A program made the translations under genes and the position numbers. A DNA stretch of 64,000 nucleotides from Ignelater luminosus (Eukaryota > Arthropoda > Insecta > Coleoptera > Elateridae), in contig VTPC01090704.1 in NCBI GenBank assembly GCA_011009095.1, positions 247,032-311,031 of the forward strand, written 5' to 3'. Below the pieces are notes generated by a model that searched no databases, was not told the DNA's origin, and saw only the letters and a list, made by a program, of their open reading frames with translations. Below are positions 35,001 through 47,925 of the stretch, piece by piece. The first letter of the stretch is position 1. Every line of letters begins with the position of its first letter.

Positions 35001-36660
35001 TTTTCTGCTTACTTATTTCAACAGTGTCTTACATTTAAGATTCTTTTATAAATTAACAGCAAACAAAAGTTTTGCAAGTTTTCATATAACTTGATGTCCT
35101 ACTTATTGTTATATAGTCGAATATTAAAAAATTAAAGATAAGATTGAAATTCAGGGATCTTTTATAATTCAACCTCTAGATTGCCAAAATAAATCTAAAG
35201 CATTTTCTAGAGCATTCAATTAAGCCGAAGAAACGTAAATAAGTACATTTCTTCTTCAGTTGTTACATTCAATGAATAACAGTTGTTACTGTCATTATTT
35301 GGTATATTGGTTGGTTCTGACAAAAAAGGCAAAGGAGCTGCAAAACGTTTCAGTTAAACCTTGACCGAAAGTTTTTAAATATGCAGTGAAGTAGAAATAA
35401 CTTTCTGCCGTCAGGCTGTTGGGTTGAAGTGTGTATCCATCAGTCAGTCAGTCAGTCAACTGTAGACCTAACTGTATTAAATTAGCATTATTCAGATTAC
35501 CATGTTTTACAACTTCCAGGGGTACACTGGGAAGAAGTAAACATCTTTTACCGATAGTATAGAATTATGTATCTCAACTATTTTCTGTTTTGCCAACAAC
35601 AAATAGTCAAATTTCTGAGTTTTGGCACATGTCGGATGTTATTTAATTGTATTTAATGTGCTTCCACGTTCAATTGTATAAAAAACTTTGGCAAACAAGA
35701 AGCTTAAACTAATATTATACGCTCATTGATATGGCGGAGGTCTGCTTGATGAGCTGGTTACTATCAGAAAATAACTTGAGCAAGACTAGAGGTTTACCCG
35801 CAATATGTCTTTCATGTCGCCCATACTTATTGTAAGTAAATAGTTCTGCATTGAACATCTCACAGTTGCTAATTCTCAACGCCCTACTGTATGAAGTTTC
35901 AGGTAATAGAGGCATAACAAAGGAAAATCAAATAAATTTCTTTGAAAGGAAGCAACAGATCTTCAGATTTTCTAAAAGTTTGCAGAATGGTGTCGTTTAT
36001 AAATTGGACTGTGAGATAGCCTGAAACGAAGGAAGTAACAAATGCGGTTTAGACTTGTTAAGCTGACTTGTTATTTGACGAGGGTAAGAAGAAAAACACC
36101 TGTCGACAGGACATTACCATTTAAATACATTTCAATACTAGCGAGCAGACAGTACAGAGCAGTAAGCCCCACACAGTCATCTTTGGAGTTAAGTCGAGTT
36201 CAGCGCGATCATTACTTCATCAAAATGATGTGATGTCCATCATCATCCTCTGACGATTTATTTTACTGAACAGGCATCTATATCTTAGTAGTGCTTTCCT
36301 AAAAACCATAGTATAAGTTCTAATGGAAACATACTATATTTTGCAAGTAGTATTAGCCTGGTATGGGGGTTATCAGCTAGCAGGAGATAAGTCTCAAATC
36401 TTCTTTGGCGTTAGTGAGAATCTCGAGCAAACAATAGTTATTCGCTACACATTACTGATGATAACCCTATAGAATAATTGGGCTTTTAAATGCTCCAGAT
36501 CAATTATAAATTATTATTATTACAATTTAACTTTAGTTATTAAATTGTCTTAAAATTTTCTTACAGATCGTAAACAGAGAATTTACGTTTGAGGTTAAGT
36601 ACCAATATGGTGCGTCGTAGCTTCCGAAGTACCCTCAACAGCCTGTTTTTGGATTACACG
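32090..36660. other. non-coding stretch without recognisable gene
   Basis: No recognisable gene is seen. A more GC-balanced patch at about 33860-34320 contains no clear frame. The small frames at 35715-35915 (minus) and 36042-36233 (plus) match nothing known. Confidence 0.45.
35441..35458 (+). repeat. CAGT microsatellite
   Basis: Four perfect CAGT units followed by CA. A shorter run of the same motif occurs near 2230. Confidence 0.9.
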
Positions 36661-36664
36661 GTAT

Positions 36665-37465
36665 ACTTCAGTGAAATTATCTTTTGTAATCATCATTTTG
36701 ATGGTGATGACGCACAAATCTATCATTCATTTAATCTAGTAGCACAAGTGTCACAGATTTGCAGAAAAGCAATCTTTGACTACTATTTCCTGATGGAATC
36801 GATAACCCATAACTTAAAACTTAAAACTAAATGTATCATGCGATCTTCATGCGAAACGACTTCTTGAACCCTTGGTCTACTCATTGATTATGAATCTGAA
36901 ATTCAAAAAAGTTACGAATTATTAAAATCGACACGTTTGGTTATCTTAAAAAGGTTAAAAGAGTTATAGTGCGAAAACCGATCCGTGTTCGTGTCTAGCT
37001 CTCAGCAATTGTTCATTCAACACAGCGGGAACTTGGTTCGAAGGCAATGGTGAGGGAGCGACTTTCAGACAATCTACGCAACATCAATCGTCCTTTTTTT
37101 ACGGATTTCCTCTATCTTAGAAACAGCTGCCAGATAATTTGGGCACTTTGACTGTTAGCGGACTTGTGTTTGTATTTATCTCTTTTAGAAGGTTAATGGA
37201 GAACTAAGCTCGTTGTTATCATTCGTATCTAGCTCTCTTAGAATGTTAATTAAGAACAAAGTCCAATTCGTCATCAAGCAAGAGAATCCGGCCAGTGGTT
37301 GCTGTAGGTAGCCATGTCCATTTTTTACTTCAAGGGGTTAAAAGAAGAGAAATAGAGAAAATAAAAACAAGAAATCAGAAGTGACGCAGTTCTAGATCTT
37401 GGATTACTTATTATCGATTATAATTTGAAGTTCAAAAAGCCTATAGACTATTAAATTGGATATAA
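36665..37465 (+). repeat. dispersed composite repeat, locus C
   Basis: The left part (36680-36790) matches locus D at 40445-40560: TTATCTTTTGTAATCATCAT, TTTTGATGGTGATGAC, TATCATTCATTTAAT and TTTGCAGAAAAGCAAT. A second module (36868-36945; GAAATTCAAAAAAGTTACGA, TTAAAATCGACACGTTTGGT) recurs inside the locus at about 37395-37465 and in locus D near 40585-40630. Short units of the TAGCTCTCTTAGAATGTTAA kind lie near 36982, 37163 and 37217. Confidence 0.65.
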
Positions 37466-37469
37466 TAAA

Positions 37470-40250
37470 ATGGAGAATGTTTAGACAGAGACGCGTTAAA
37501 ATTGCTTTAATTGAAATTCTTAAATTTTCTCAGTCTACATAAATATTAACTATCGCGATATAATCTAACACCGATGTATTGGCAATGGAATAAGCCCTAA
37601 AATTCAGATAGTCTAGACTTCAGCTCTTCTGGAGCTTGCAAAAAACAATCACTTCTTAGTTGTATAGTCTTCGACCTGAAGTTCTTTAATCTCCTTTTGT
37701 GTACTATCGATGCTTTGGTTGATGATATATTTAGTTTTCAGATAAAGGTATCTAGATTTCTTTGAGTATCTTCTAGTAATTAAAACTCCCGAGTATCAAA
37801 AAATATCAGACTTATATTGACTTTAAAATCAAGCAGATTTAGACTTTGAAAGTCAATCGACTTGCAGATACAATTTCTCTTATGAGCAATACGTACATAT
37901 AAATAGTTCTTTGCATTTTAATGGAGGTATAAATAGGTATTCCAAATATTTAATTATTAATTGGAAACACTTGTAGTGTGATAAACATAGATAAATTTCC
38001 TAAAGTCATCAGATCTTTTCGTGCAGAAATAAAATGTTTATATTACTCAGTTACCTCAAATCTAAAGTAACTTTTCACTGTCATAAATGATATAATCATT
38101 CCCATACCCATAGATATACCAGATCTTTCTACCTTTAATTATCTGCTCATTTATTTATACGTCAGAATGTTAAACTGGCAACATTAACTTTTTGAGGGTT
38201 AATCGAAGAAACAGAAAAAATTCCCAGCTGACTTTCAGGGTGAGACAAATGGAAAGGTACGAGGGTTTCCCTGCTCTTTTATATGATAAATTTCTACTAA
38301 TCAATTTACCCCAAACAATACTGGCGTGCATAGTGACCAGTTACTCAAAATCAAAACAGTTGTAGTTGATGTAATAAAATATTTTTGTTACATAAACATA
38401 ATTTTTAGCCGGAACGAATGATATTAAAATTAACTTACAGATTCTCTCTAAACTGCTTTAAAATAATCCCGTTAAATTTACATACGAATGGCGAGAGAGA
38501 AAATTCCCGTATGAAACACGGAGCCATCAACTGTGGTTAACGATATACAATTATAATTACCGCTATCAATCGACCAGCGGTTTGCAATGAGCCTCTATTA
38601 AAGTGATGGATAATCGTGTTGTTTTTTGCGTGTAGGTGATATACCCATCTCGCTACGACTTATTAAAAATATTCTCCCTTTAGAGAATCGTAAATATTTC
38701 AAATAAAGTGGCAATTAATCAAAACAAACGCGGAGTTTTGTTCAAGTTTTTAAAATCTGCTTTAAAAAGGGGGTTTTTAATAAATATGCCCTAACCAAAA
38801 GAACCGGTTCGATACAGTTCATTATTTGATTCAACAAATAAAATAATTTCCGACATTTCAGCCTCCATATTTATGCATCTGACCCCGGGTCAGCGGTGCC
38901 TTTAACAAACTATTAATGAAATTTATAGTTCGGCGGATATTTACGTCACAATTGGGAATAAAATATTAGAGTATTTTTTTACTCTATCCCATATAATTAC
39001 AAGCTACTAAACAGCTGTTGTGACCCTTAAAGTTGAGGGTGTTATCTAAACAAAATGGGTTTTAATGTTAACGTAGCTGTTTAAAACCGACGATAGTTAA
39101 AGATATACAGAAGCAGACCCTTTTAAATGGAAGCGACATAATCTACCGAAAAAGAACTGTTTATGAGATTTACCACACCTACATAAACTAACACAATGTG
39201 TAATAATTCTAATATTGATGTAACTGTTTTAAATAGAAGTGTAAATTTATGTTAACAGAAACAAAAAAAGCAGGAACATAAAATGTTAAGTTTGGATAAC
39301 GAGATAACCTAAAACATTTTTTGTTTAATTTATAAGTTGTCGGTATGAGAAAAAGGTGCAGTGCAACCTTCTTAATTTGCGTCTGGTTCTAAGATTATCA
39401 AAGCAGCGAGAAGATTTAGTAGTCAGTAGCAGGAAGTGTGTTTATATTTAGGGTTTTCAGGTTTAGATTAAGAACATAAGGCCCTTGCTTTTACTGATTA
39501 GAAATTATAATAAGGCAGTTTGTCAATTTAAGTGTTTTTGAAACGCCCTTGCGGTGTTTTAAAAACTTTCAGATGAGAAAAAAGAATTTGGTGAATTTGA
39601 GAAATTATCTTGTCCAATATTGGTTGTCATAACAACCGTGACTACTCGGAGAATGGGAAATAATTAAGAATCTCTATGACAATTAACATTTAAATATCAA
39701 ACAATAAGAGTAAATTTAAACAATTTCATTATTGTATTATTGTTATCGTGTTTCGTTTGTATGATAATCATGATATAAAGCCCAAAGTAAAAGAGATAAT
39801 AGCCATTTACATATTGAATGTGATGTTTTTGAAAAGTTGATATCTTCTGACTAATTTATGTATAATACTTATAAAACTATAGATAAAATATAAAGCTAAA
39901 CTGGTTATATGTTCATGATTCAACCCAATAAATATTAAATACACTAAAAGTCTACTTACTATAACAAGCATTAAAGGGAGTTAAAATACCTATTGAAAGA
40001 CAAAATAGCTCTTATGATTCGGCAAAAAGTGCTTTAAAAAATTAGATCTTCAGAAACTAAGAATCTTATAGAAAAATATCATAGTATTTCTATAGATCTA
40101 AGCAGAGTTGAGCACGATTATCTTAGGAAAGCTAGAGAAAATCATAAAATTGTGAGCTAACCGAATAGAAGAAATGTATCACTACAATAATCTAGACATG
40201 GGCAAAAAACAAATTAGTATCAGGCAAATCAGGTCAGTTGAGGTGTCATA
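37470..40250. other. non-coding stretch; GC-balanced patch 38470-38960
   Basis: No recognisable gene is seen. The patch at about 38470-38960 has motifs typical of dense regulatory DNA (ACTGTGGTTAAC, GATAATCG, homeodomain-like ATTA clusters, TGACCCCGGGTCA), but this is only suggestive. The rest is AT-rich. Confidence 0.45.
38880..38892. promoter_or_regulatory. TGACCCCGGGTCA palindrome
   Basis: A perfect 13-base palindrome (one central base) formed by two GGGTCA half-sites in everted arrangement. Such half-sites bind nuclear receptors, and it sits in a GC-balanced patch. Functional status is unknown. Confidence 0.25.
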
Positions 40251-40257
40251 TTGTCAG

Positions 40258-40368
40258 GCTTGTCGAGAGGGTCACGGGGGTACTGAGTCTAGATACCGGA
40301 GAAGGCCTGTTAAAAAGCTATGAGCTATGGCACCTAACCTCAATATCCCCGTGATACTCTCGACAAGC
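40258..40368. repeat. inverted-repeat hairpin, about 40-bp arms
   Basis: The left arm from 40258 reads GCTTGTCGAGAGGGTCACGG. The reverse complement of the right arm from 40368 reads GCTTGTCGAGAGTATCACGG. About 32 of 40 positions agree, with a loop of about 30 bases. Several differences would become G-U pairs in an RNA stem. It may be a foldback element, a tiny MITE or a transcribed hairpin. Confidence 0.75.
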
Positions 40369-40444
40369 TTTGTGTTTATTGAAAAGTCAAGATTTTTCCT
40401 TTAAAATAGATATAAAATAAAATACGATGGATCTTAGTAAAAAG

Positions 40445-41105
40445 GTTATCTTCTGTAATGATGATTTTGATGGCGATGGCAGAACTTTATCATTCATTTA
40501 ATATACGAGTGTAACTGCCATAGACGTAACTGAATCTGCAGAAAAGAAATAGCATTTTTTTGAATATTCGGACTCTTATATGAGATTCAAAAAGCTTATG
40601 GATATATTAATATCGACATGTATGGTTTTCTCAAGTACGCTGGCCTTATTGAACCGGAACTTGGCGCATAGACAATAGAATGAGAGGTTTGACAGATATT
40701 CTGCAGTTCAAAAGTGACTGGTCCTAGCGAGGACTTTGATTGTTGCTAGTGTTAGGGGATTGGATGGTACGATTACTTTTTTTTGACAGTAATGAATAGC
40801 GGTTTTCAGACTATCCGAGTGCCACCGATTGTTTTTTATTATTTTTATATTTTTTTTTCCAAAACGGCAGGTCGTATCGAAGTATAACTTTGATCGTTGG
40901 CAGTGCAAGGAAAGTAGAAAGCCAAAGTTTCGGTCACCGTCTGGGACGCGTTCTTGTTTAGCTCTTTTAAGGAGGTTAATAGAGGGTGCAACTCCACCTA
41001 TGCTTGTATTTACTTCGTCCAGAAGGTTAACAGGGCGAGACCTAATTCGTTATCTGACAACAGAAAACTCAATAGGTGAGCGCCGCAGGTGGTCGAATCC
41101 GATTT
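40445..41105 (+). repeat. dispersed composite repeat, locus D
   Basis: Begins with TTATCTTCTGTAATGATGAT and TTTTGATGGCGATGGC, TATCATTCATTTAAT, CTGCAGAAAAGAAAT, matching locus C. The ATTCAAAAAGCTTATGGATA module follows near 40590. Units containing TTTAGCTCTTTTAAGGAGGT and TATTTACTTCGTCCAGAAGG are near 40950 and 41000. Sequence between modules is longer than in locus C, so modules have been shuffled or separated by insertions. Confidence 0.65.
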
Positions 41106-41109
41106 TATT

Positions 41110-41560
41110 CTAAAGCTATGAACGCACATTGCGAGGATCCTCACGAGGCGGACGCGCGAGGTTGTCTCAACCATAGCTTGCCTGGCGACGGTTTAATTGA
41201 GAACTGAGGCAAGCCAGCACCGAGGTAAGCAGCATGCTAAGCAAATGAATTGACTTGTCTGATAACTCGAAACAGAGGAGTGCGAGTAACTCGCAAGGAG
41301 TCACCTTTAGGCACCTCAAAAAACCGATACGCGTGTGGGTCGTCTTGATGCTGAGGCAGCCTCGGGATGGGCAGGTATAAGACTTCGCAAGGCGCTTCGT
41401 GAAGCTTCCTCGGCAATGTGCGTATATAGCTTAAAATTATTGAAAGAAGAGGAACGTTTTAGTGCGACTTGGCCTCGCGCCCGACCAAAACCAGCATGTC
41501 GACCTAGAAAGGGCTTAGAGGTGATAGAGCGGAGCAATATTATTACCAAGCCCAGTAAGT
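41110..41560. other. GC- and CpG-rich island, unrecognised
   Basis: The base composition changes sharply from its flanks, with many CpG (GAGGCGGACGCGCGAGG near 41146, GATACGCGTG near 41326). Two opposing open frames (41316-41549 minus and 41335-41571 plus) overlap and encode arginine-rich sequences of no known family; CpG-rich DNA readily gives such frames. It directly follows repeat locus D, so it may be part of a transposable element, or a host promoter-like island. Confidence 0.45.
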
Positions 41561-43019
41561 TTAATTTTTAGTAAAATCCTCAATGTCTTGAAATGATTAA
41601 AGGCTGTTTCTACCTGCGTTACTTAAATTTCAAGTACAGATTATTTTCATGGATACATCTGTCAAAACCATAGCAATGAAATCGATGCAAATGGAACACA
41701 AGTGCCAACCCTAGACATAGAAATATTTGTTTGCAGAACTGACTTGAATCTACCCAAGATCAAAATGTCTATTTTTTGAAATGAATTTTACAAACCGAGA
41801 AGTTTCATTTTACCAAATTAAGATGTTCTAAATTTCTGATGCATCTTTATTATTTCATTCTAGAGCTAATATAAGTCACGTCATTGGTATGAATTCTTTT
41901 GTTAATATTAGGCAACTGATTGATTTTTCCAATATATACATCTTTGAACGCTAACGTTAGGTGTTAATCTTTGAACAATTACAGTAGCTAGGAAACACTG
42001 TTTCTGTTTGAAGATTTCAAATTATGTTAAAGTTAGACGATGTGCTAGCAAAGTGGCAAGCTCGATTGATTCTTCTGTGTGGAATATGATCAGAGTCACA
42101 AATCAAAAAGAGGAACTTCGACAGAAAAAAAGGTTATGGTAGTTGGTAATTCTTTTGGCTTAACAGTAATCTTTGATGTACAGTTGAACACAACGTTTGA
42201 AATTCAAAATGTAACGTGTGCTTTGATGGTATTGGTATTGATGACAACACGAAAAGGCACGTAGAAGTTGTGGAATTTATAAAGATAGTACAATTTGAAT
42301 GCTTGTGTTGTGTAGCTTTTGACTATTTGTTATTTCAAAATTGACAGTTATATAGTTATACTAATTCTTTTACCAATTGCGGGTGCAGTGTGACTAATTT
42401 GTCTAAAATCTGATGAAACTTGTTTTCTAAAACATACAAAGGGTCAACGGATTTCTAGCTAACAAATTAAAGAACTTTAAGAAGTGTTTATTATATCAGA
42501 TGAAGAGAAGATAAAATTTAGAGCTACTATGGCATCGACTGACTAAATATTATTGCATAGTTATTGGTAGAATAGAATTCAAGAATATATCAGAGGTAGC
42601 TTTGGTTAACTCTGAATAGTTTTCTTGAATTGCAATGATATTGATTTGCTGTCGTATACTGCAGTAGTTCGATTTGTTGTTTATTTTAGTACTACTACAA
42701 AACATACTACGTGATGTATAATTTAACAGAGAAAGCTGTTAATTACTTAAAAATATGCTTCTCGGAAACAGTTATTTATAAACTTGCGTACAATAAACAG
42801 AGAAAAAAATGTTAATTTGTTTCATTTTAAAGAGCAGGAAAAAGTTTTACGAACATAAAAAAGAGAAACATCAACAAAACATCTCCTAAGTAAAAATTTC
42901 TCATATTACAACTTCACAATAGATATAAACGCAATTTTATAGATTCAAAATATAAAATGGGGTGATATTTCTGTGTCACACTGATATAGATAGCCGGGTC
43001 TGGGTAGTGAAATATCACC
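41561..43019. other. non-coding stretch; small hairpin at its end
   Basis: No recognisable gene is seen. A perfect 11-bp inverted repeat (GGTGATATTTC at 42961-42971 and its complement at 43009-43019) encloses a 37-base loop immediately before the GC-rich island. Confidence 0.5.
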
Positions 43020-43420
43020 AGTGGGAAAGATTACAATCCGCTTAGCTGCGCGCTCGGGTGTTTGTTACTTTAGAATTTATTAGGGAGCTCTGGTAGCGCC
43101 GCTAACGCGTTTAGTGCGGTGTGGGTGGCCGGGTGTTGGGGTGGAGGTGTCGGGGCTGACGGATGGGGTCACTAGCAAGGCCCTCTCATTAGCACATTGC
43201 CGAACAACCCTTGCAGCTCCCGACAACCGCTCCATCATTGCCGGTTCCCTGCGTTCATCGAGGTGAAAGAAGCTTTTCCTGCGGGTTTTGCTCAACTCTA
43301 TGTAATGACAGCTCGAGTAACGGACCCAGTGCTTCTCGTTCCGAATGTAATTTCAGCAAAACACTACCCACGGGCACGTACTGAAGCTATATGGCAAAGA
43401 TGTGACGAAAGAAGTCACGA
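43020..43420. other. GC-rich, CpG-containing island
   Basis: This is one of the most GC-rich parts of the window, with GTAGCGCCGCTAACGCG near 43092 and G-rich GGTGTTGGGGTGGAGGTGTC near 43131. A 71-codon minus frame (43080-43295) and a 98-codon plus frame (43197-43493) overlap and match nothing known. It could be a promoter-like or conserved element, or an exon of an unrecognised gene. Confidence 0.4.
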
Positions 43421-43424
43421 AAAG

Positions 43425-46400
43425 AAATGTAGAAGATTTAAAACTCTATCCAATTGCCTTTTTTTACTTTGTTGTTCTTTTCGTTCAATTTAGTTTTTTT
43501 ACTATTCTCCTGTTTTTCCTTTTCTCAACAATGGTAGACAATTAGCGATAAAATGTCTCTGAATTAAATTAACGGTTGTTAACAAGGATGAAAATAGGCT
43601 TTTAACTTGCGTATTGCCTTCAATTCTCTAGATATATTTACCTTACTAAGCAAAATGCACAAAATAAATTACATTAGCTTACAACTGTAGTTTAATTAAC
43701 GTTCACATTATAAGAAAAAGAGTTTATATAATAACCAACGACGTAATTAAGTTGGCATCTGTCATGGTATACAGGTAGTATCAGTTTCTTGGTATAAGAG
43801 GAAATTTCTGGACTAATGTTAGTAGTGATGTAATGCATATTAACTTGTACATTTTAATTTCTAACAATAAACTCCTTTCCTCTCTTTATAGTTTTTTATA
43901 CAGAGAATTCCATGACTCTGATCTTGATTACTGGTTAGGTATTAGAAATATCAAAGTTTTTATTAATGTGAGCTGTACTAGTCGATAATCTGGGTATTAT
44001 AAAGTTGCTTTTAATTATACAGTGCATACTAAGTAGGAATTAAATTTTCTTTAATGGAGAGTACTTATACTGGTAATAATATAATCCTGGAACGTGATGA
44101 CAGTCGACCAGTACAACTTGCCTTAAATAACAATTTTGATATCCTAGTAATCATTAGAAACCAAAGTGGTGAAGCAACCCGTATTTAATTTAAACTTATT
44201 GGAATTTCTCAAAAGCAATAATTTACAGTTTTTATATTACACTAATTTTGGAGGCAATGACGCCATCGAATCGCTGCTCTTTTATTGATTTTTGTGAATA
44301 AAAAGTATTTTCTGCAAATGCTATGAAACGGGACAAAAAGGAGGAAGAATTACCTGATGCTAAAAAAGGGGTACAATAAAACATTTGTCATGCAACAATA
44401 ACCAACGCTTCTATCCAAACCAATCTTTTCTTTACCAGCCGCACTTTATGATATCATCTTCAAAAAGTTATTTCTTATGAATCACTCTTCATGCTTCATC
44501 TTCTCGTTTTCAGACTACCTTCCGTCTCAACGTATGGTTTCATTTTTGATTTTGTAATTGAATTCTTCAAGACGAGTGTGTCTAGCCTCTAGCCTATCAT
44601 GAATTTAAATGATATAAACTGATTTTCACGTGTAATGTCTTTTGTAGTAAGTAAGTGAGATTGTTTTATGTTGGGAGCCTGCTATATAAACCTTGAAGTT
44701 ACGAGAACTTTGGAATCTATGAAAAGCAGTGGTGTATCTACCAGGGTTCTGTGAAACCCGGACCCGGTAACTATAGAAGCCCGAAAAGTTAGGAGCGTCA
44801 TTTTCAAACCGAGGCCTAGGATGCTGTCGCTACGCCACCAATGAAAAACTTTCCTTGCTTCCCCTTCGAATACAATATCAAGTACTTTCAGCAACAACTG
44901 TATTGCGTCATCATAGGGTTTTAGATGACCCAATACCTCCAATTTCGTTTTCTTTATGAAACAATGACAATTTTCCAAAGACTAAGTTTAAGTTCTTCGT
45001 TGTCTTCCCAGTTTGCAATAATACTTAGGGTCACCAGAATATAGATGCGTCAATAATAGCAATTGGCTGCTTTCTCTAATAAATATACAAGTGTTAGGAG
45101 GTTCATGGAATTTATTGTAGATTAGTCTTCTTCCTATTTTCCAACCAGCTGAAGCGAAAGCATCGTACTTGCATATTGACTTGACCCAACCGTCTTTTTC
45201 TTTCTTGGTCTTAAAGAGTTGGAAAGTTATTTTTCCCATTGTTCCAAAGTTAGGAGCTTTTATAATAAGTTATAACTTTAAAGTCTGCATTCTGCACCTT
45301 ATAACCACGAGTCTGTCTATATTTGCTATTACTGGGCCTCTTAGAATGGTCCTTGAAATCGATTACTACCAGTTTGGTCTTAGAGGAGTATTGAAGTCGA
45401 GTAATCAAAACCTCAACCAATCAATTTGCGATAAGTTCGAGTAATTAAAAAATTAGTGAAGTCAAAGTTTGAGATGTTGAGATTCGACTGTAACTATAGA
45501 TTTAAGATACAAAGCACAAATCTACACACATAGTTATGTATATCAGTGGAAAAGGAAGAAAGTGTTGTATCATATGGTAAACTAGAGCAAATTAAATAGA
45601 AAAGAAACTAGAACTAATTTGTTTTTCATTGATAGTTACCTCTTCTTATATTATTTAGCATTGAAAAAAGCAAGAACTACATTAAGGGATTAATCGGAAC
45701 TTTTGCTAGTCCACTACGTGGTTTCGTTGTAATGTTAATAAATGATGAGTTTTAATTTCAGAAAGGTCACTGCACAAGATTTTATTCCAGTTTCAATAAA
45801 ATACTTTAGTTGGGCCCCTTCGGCCGACATCATCTACCGCTGACTGAGATTTTGTTTGCTGTTTTGCCACACTTCTTTGCTTTTATATGAACATTTTAGA
45901 AGTTTTGACCTGTAACTCTTGTACTAACAATGATTTCGATATGTAATCTTCTTTGAACTCTCTTTTCAGTTGTTTTCTACTTTGTTTTTGATATTGATAT
46001 CTAAATTAATTTTGATCGGTGTCTCAAAGAGGTAATGGCAGCTAGAATGTATGAGGTAAAATGAAGAAAACTGATCGAATATATCTACATAGCAACTTTT
46101 TCTCATGTTTGGACTTACTTAACAAAAGTTAGGTCACAGATCATTTGTGTTTTTTATTTTCTGCCGATAAGTTCTTCATAACTGCAGCTGGATTGGTGTT
46201 GCTTCACGGAATTTTTGATTAGTGACAGTTCTAGTGAAAAGTGAGCAAATTAGATTATAACATTGAAATGTAATTATCTGAATCTTGTAATGAGTTTAAT
46301 AAAATAATTCCCGAACGAATTAAGTAGTGTAATTCGTCCGTCAGACGAACGAGGAGTTTTTAAGTATTTTTTTTAAGATTGGAAAACTAAAAAGTTAAAT

Positions 46401-47925
46401 AAGTATCATCTGCAAAGTTAAAGTGTAATAATAACTGAAAAACGCTTTCATAACCTTTCGAATTAATTCAACTTTCTCAATTTATAAACCGATGATGATG
46501 GCAGCCATTTTAAAAGTGTCTAATACTACAAATTTTACTTTGCATTAAAATAACCCATTGATGTTATTTGTTACAAATAGGAAGCGTAATAAATAAAGAT
46601 TTCTTGAACTTTTGTATATCTATCAAATATTTCTCCAATTTAGATTTTATATAATTCAATAAAGATATTAAGTATGGCGATTCTGAAGTTTCTGATTCTT
46701 TATTATCTAATTAGAATTCATTAGAATGAGGTTTATTAATTTTTACCTTTTTAAATGAACACTCCTATTAGAAGGCAAAATAACTTTCTATCTTAATTTG
46801 TATAAAACTACAAAGATTATGGATCTTAATTGCAATATAATTATGCCGCCATTATAACACAAGCGATATGAAAAAGGTATTGTTTTTTTATGCAATAGTG
46901 TGTCCTAGTAAGTATATAGTTTGTGTATAGCTGTGAATATATCCGTATGGTAATTTCATAAACGGAAAATAAACTATGAGATTGTGAAACAATTCGTGTA
47001 ATATAGTCATAAGTCACAGAAGTTGACGCCATTGTTGTTTTAGACATTTAAAAAGTGTTTAAGAGGAAAGCCGTAAAAAATGACGGAACTGATTGTCACA
47101 AACCGTTACGAAAAGTACAAATATAAACGTTATCATGAGAGTATATCTCTATTTTACGCGGAAGACGAAATATAACCATTTTGTAATTATTACAAAAGTC
47201 GCAAGCGTGATAAAGTGTTTTGCATGGATATGTCCTGCGGTTTCAACAGAAACATAATTTATTTCTAGAAAGTTTCCGTTGTATGTAGTATGTGGATAAT
47301 ATTAACCTTAGCAAACCAACACTTAATTAATAATTGTACTCGGCAATGCATAGTATGTAATTGCTATATGGTGCAACACCACCTCACCTTTTTCATTTTT
47401 ACCACATACAAAGCCATTTATACATAAAGAGATTCAATCCCCACAAAATTATTTTTAACAATGGAAATATGTTAAGATGGCCGGTGATTGTTTATAAATA
47501 CAAGCGGAAATATAAATTGAATATGGTCGAATGAAAATATATGACCATTCGAATTACGTGACAAGATTACACAAACAAAAATCACTAGTTGGCGTTCGTA
47601 TATTTTTATTAATCACTGGGAAAGCCAACCAATTACAATCAAACTTCTCTCTAACAATAGAAAATGCAACATCGGCATTTCTGATTGACGTGCGCTTACA
47701 AAATGCTGGCTACTCAAAATAAGCTTCGGCGCACCCTCTATAAAAATAATCCCTACTGTTTATTGCTTCCTGACGTTCTCCATTAGAAGAGTTCGTGATT
47801 TTTCGTGAACTCTTAGCAGAAACCACGTTTCAACAAAATGAGGAGACATTAGAGACGTTCTAATTTACTGAATATCCTGAAAAACTTCTTTACTTACGTC
47901 CCTTGTTACTTATAGAATCTAGATG
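43425..47925. other. non-coding stretch; unrecognised frames at 44.7-45.2 kb
   Basis: No recognisable gene is seen. Two consecutive minus-strand frames at 44682-44978 (98 codons) and 44988-45239 (83 codons) have less AT bias than their surroundings and share strand, but I see no family motif. They may be a decayed gene or transposon fragment. A CCCCTTCGGCC string lies near 45826. Confidence 0.4.

Noticed and set aside
38257-38265. TACGAGGGT string resembling a mariner terminal repeat.
   Set aside because: Similarity ends after nine bases, with no partner end or transposase nearby; chance.
44682-45239. Two consecutive minus-strand open frames of 98 and 83 codons.
   Set aside because: Same strand and adjacent, but no family resemblance, no start context or splice signal that I could defend; left as an unrecognised stretch.
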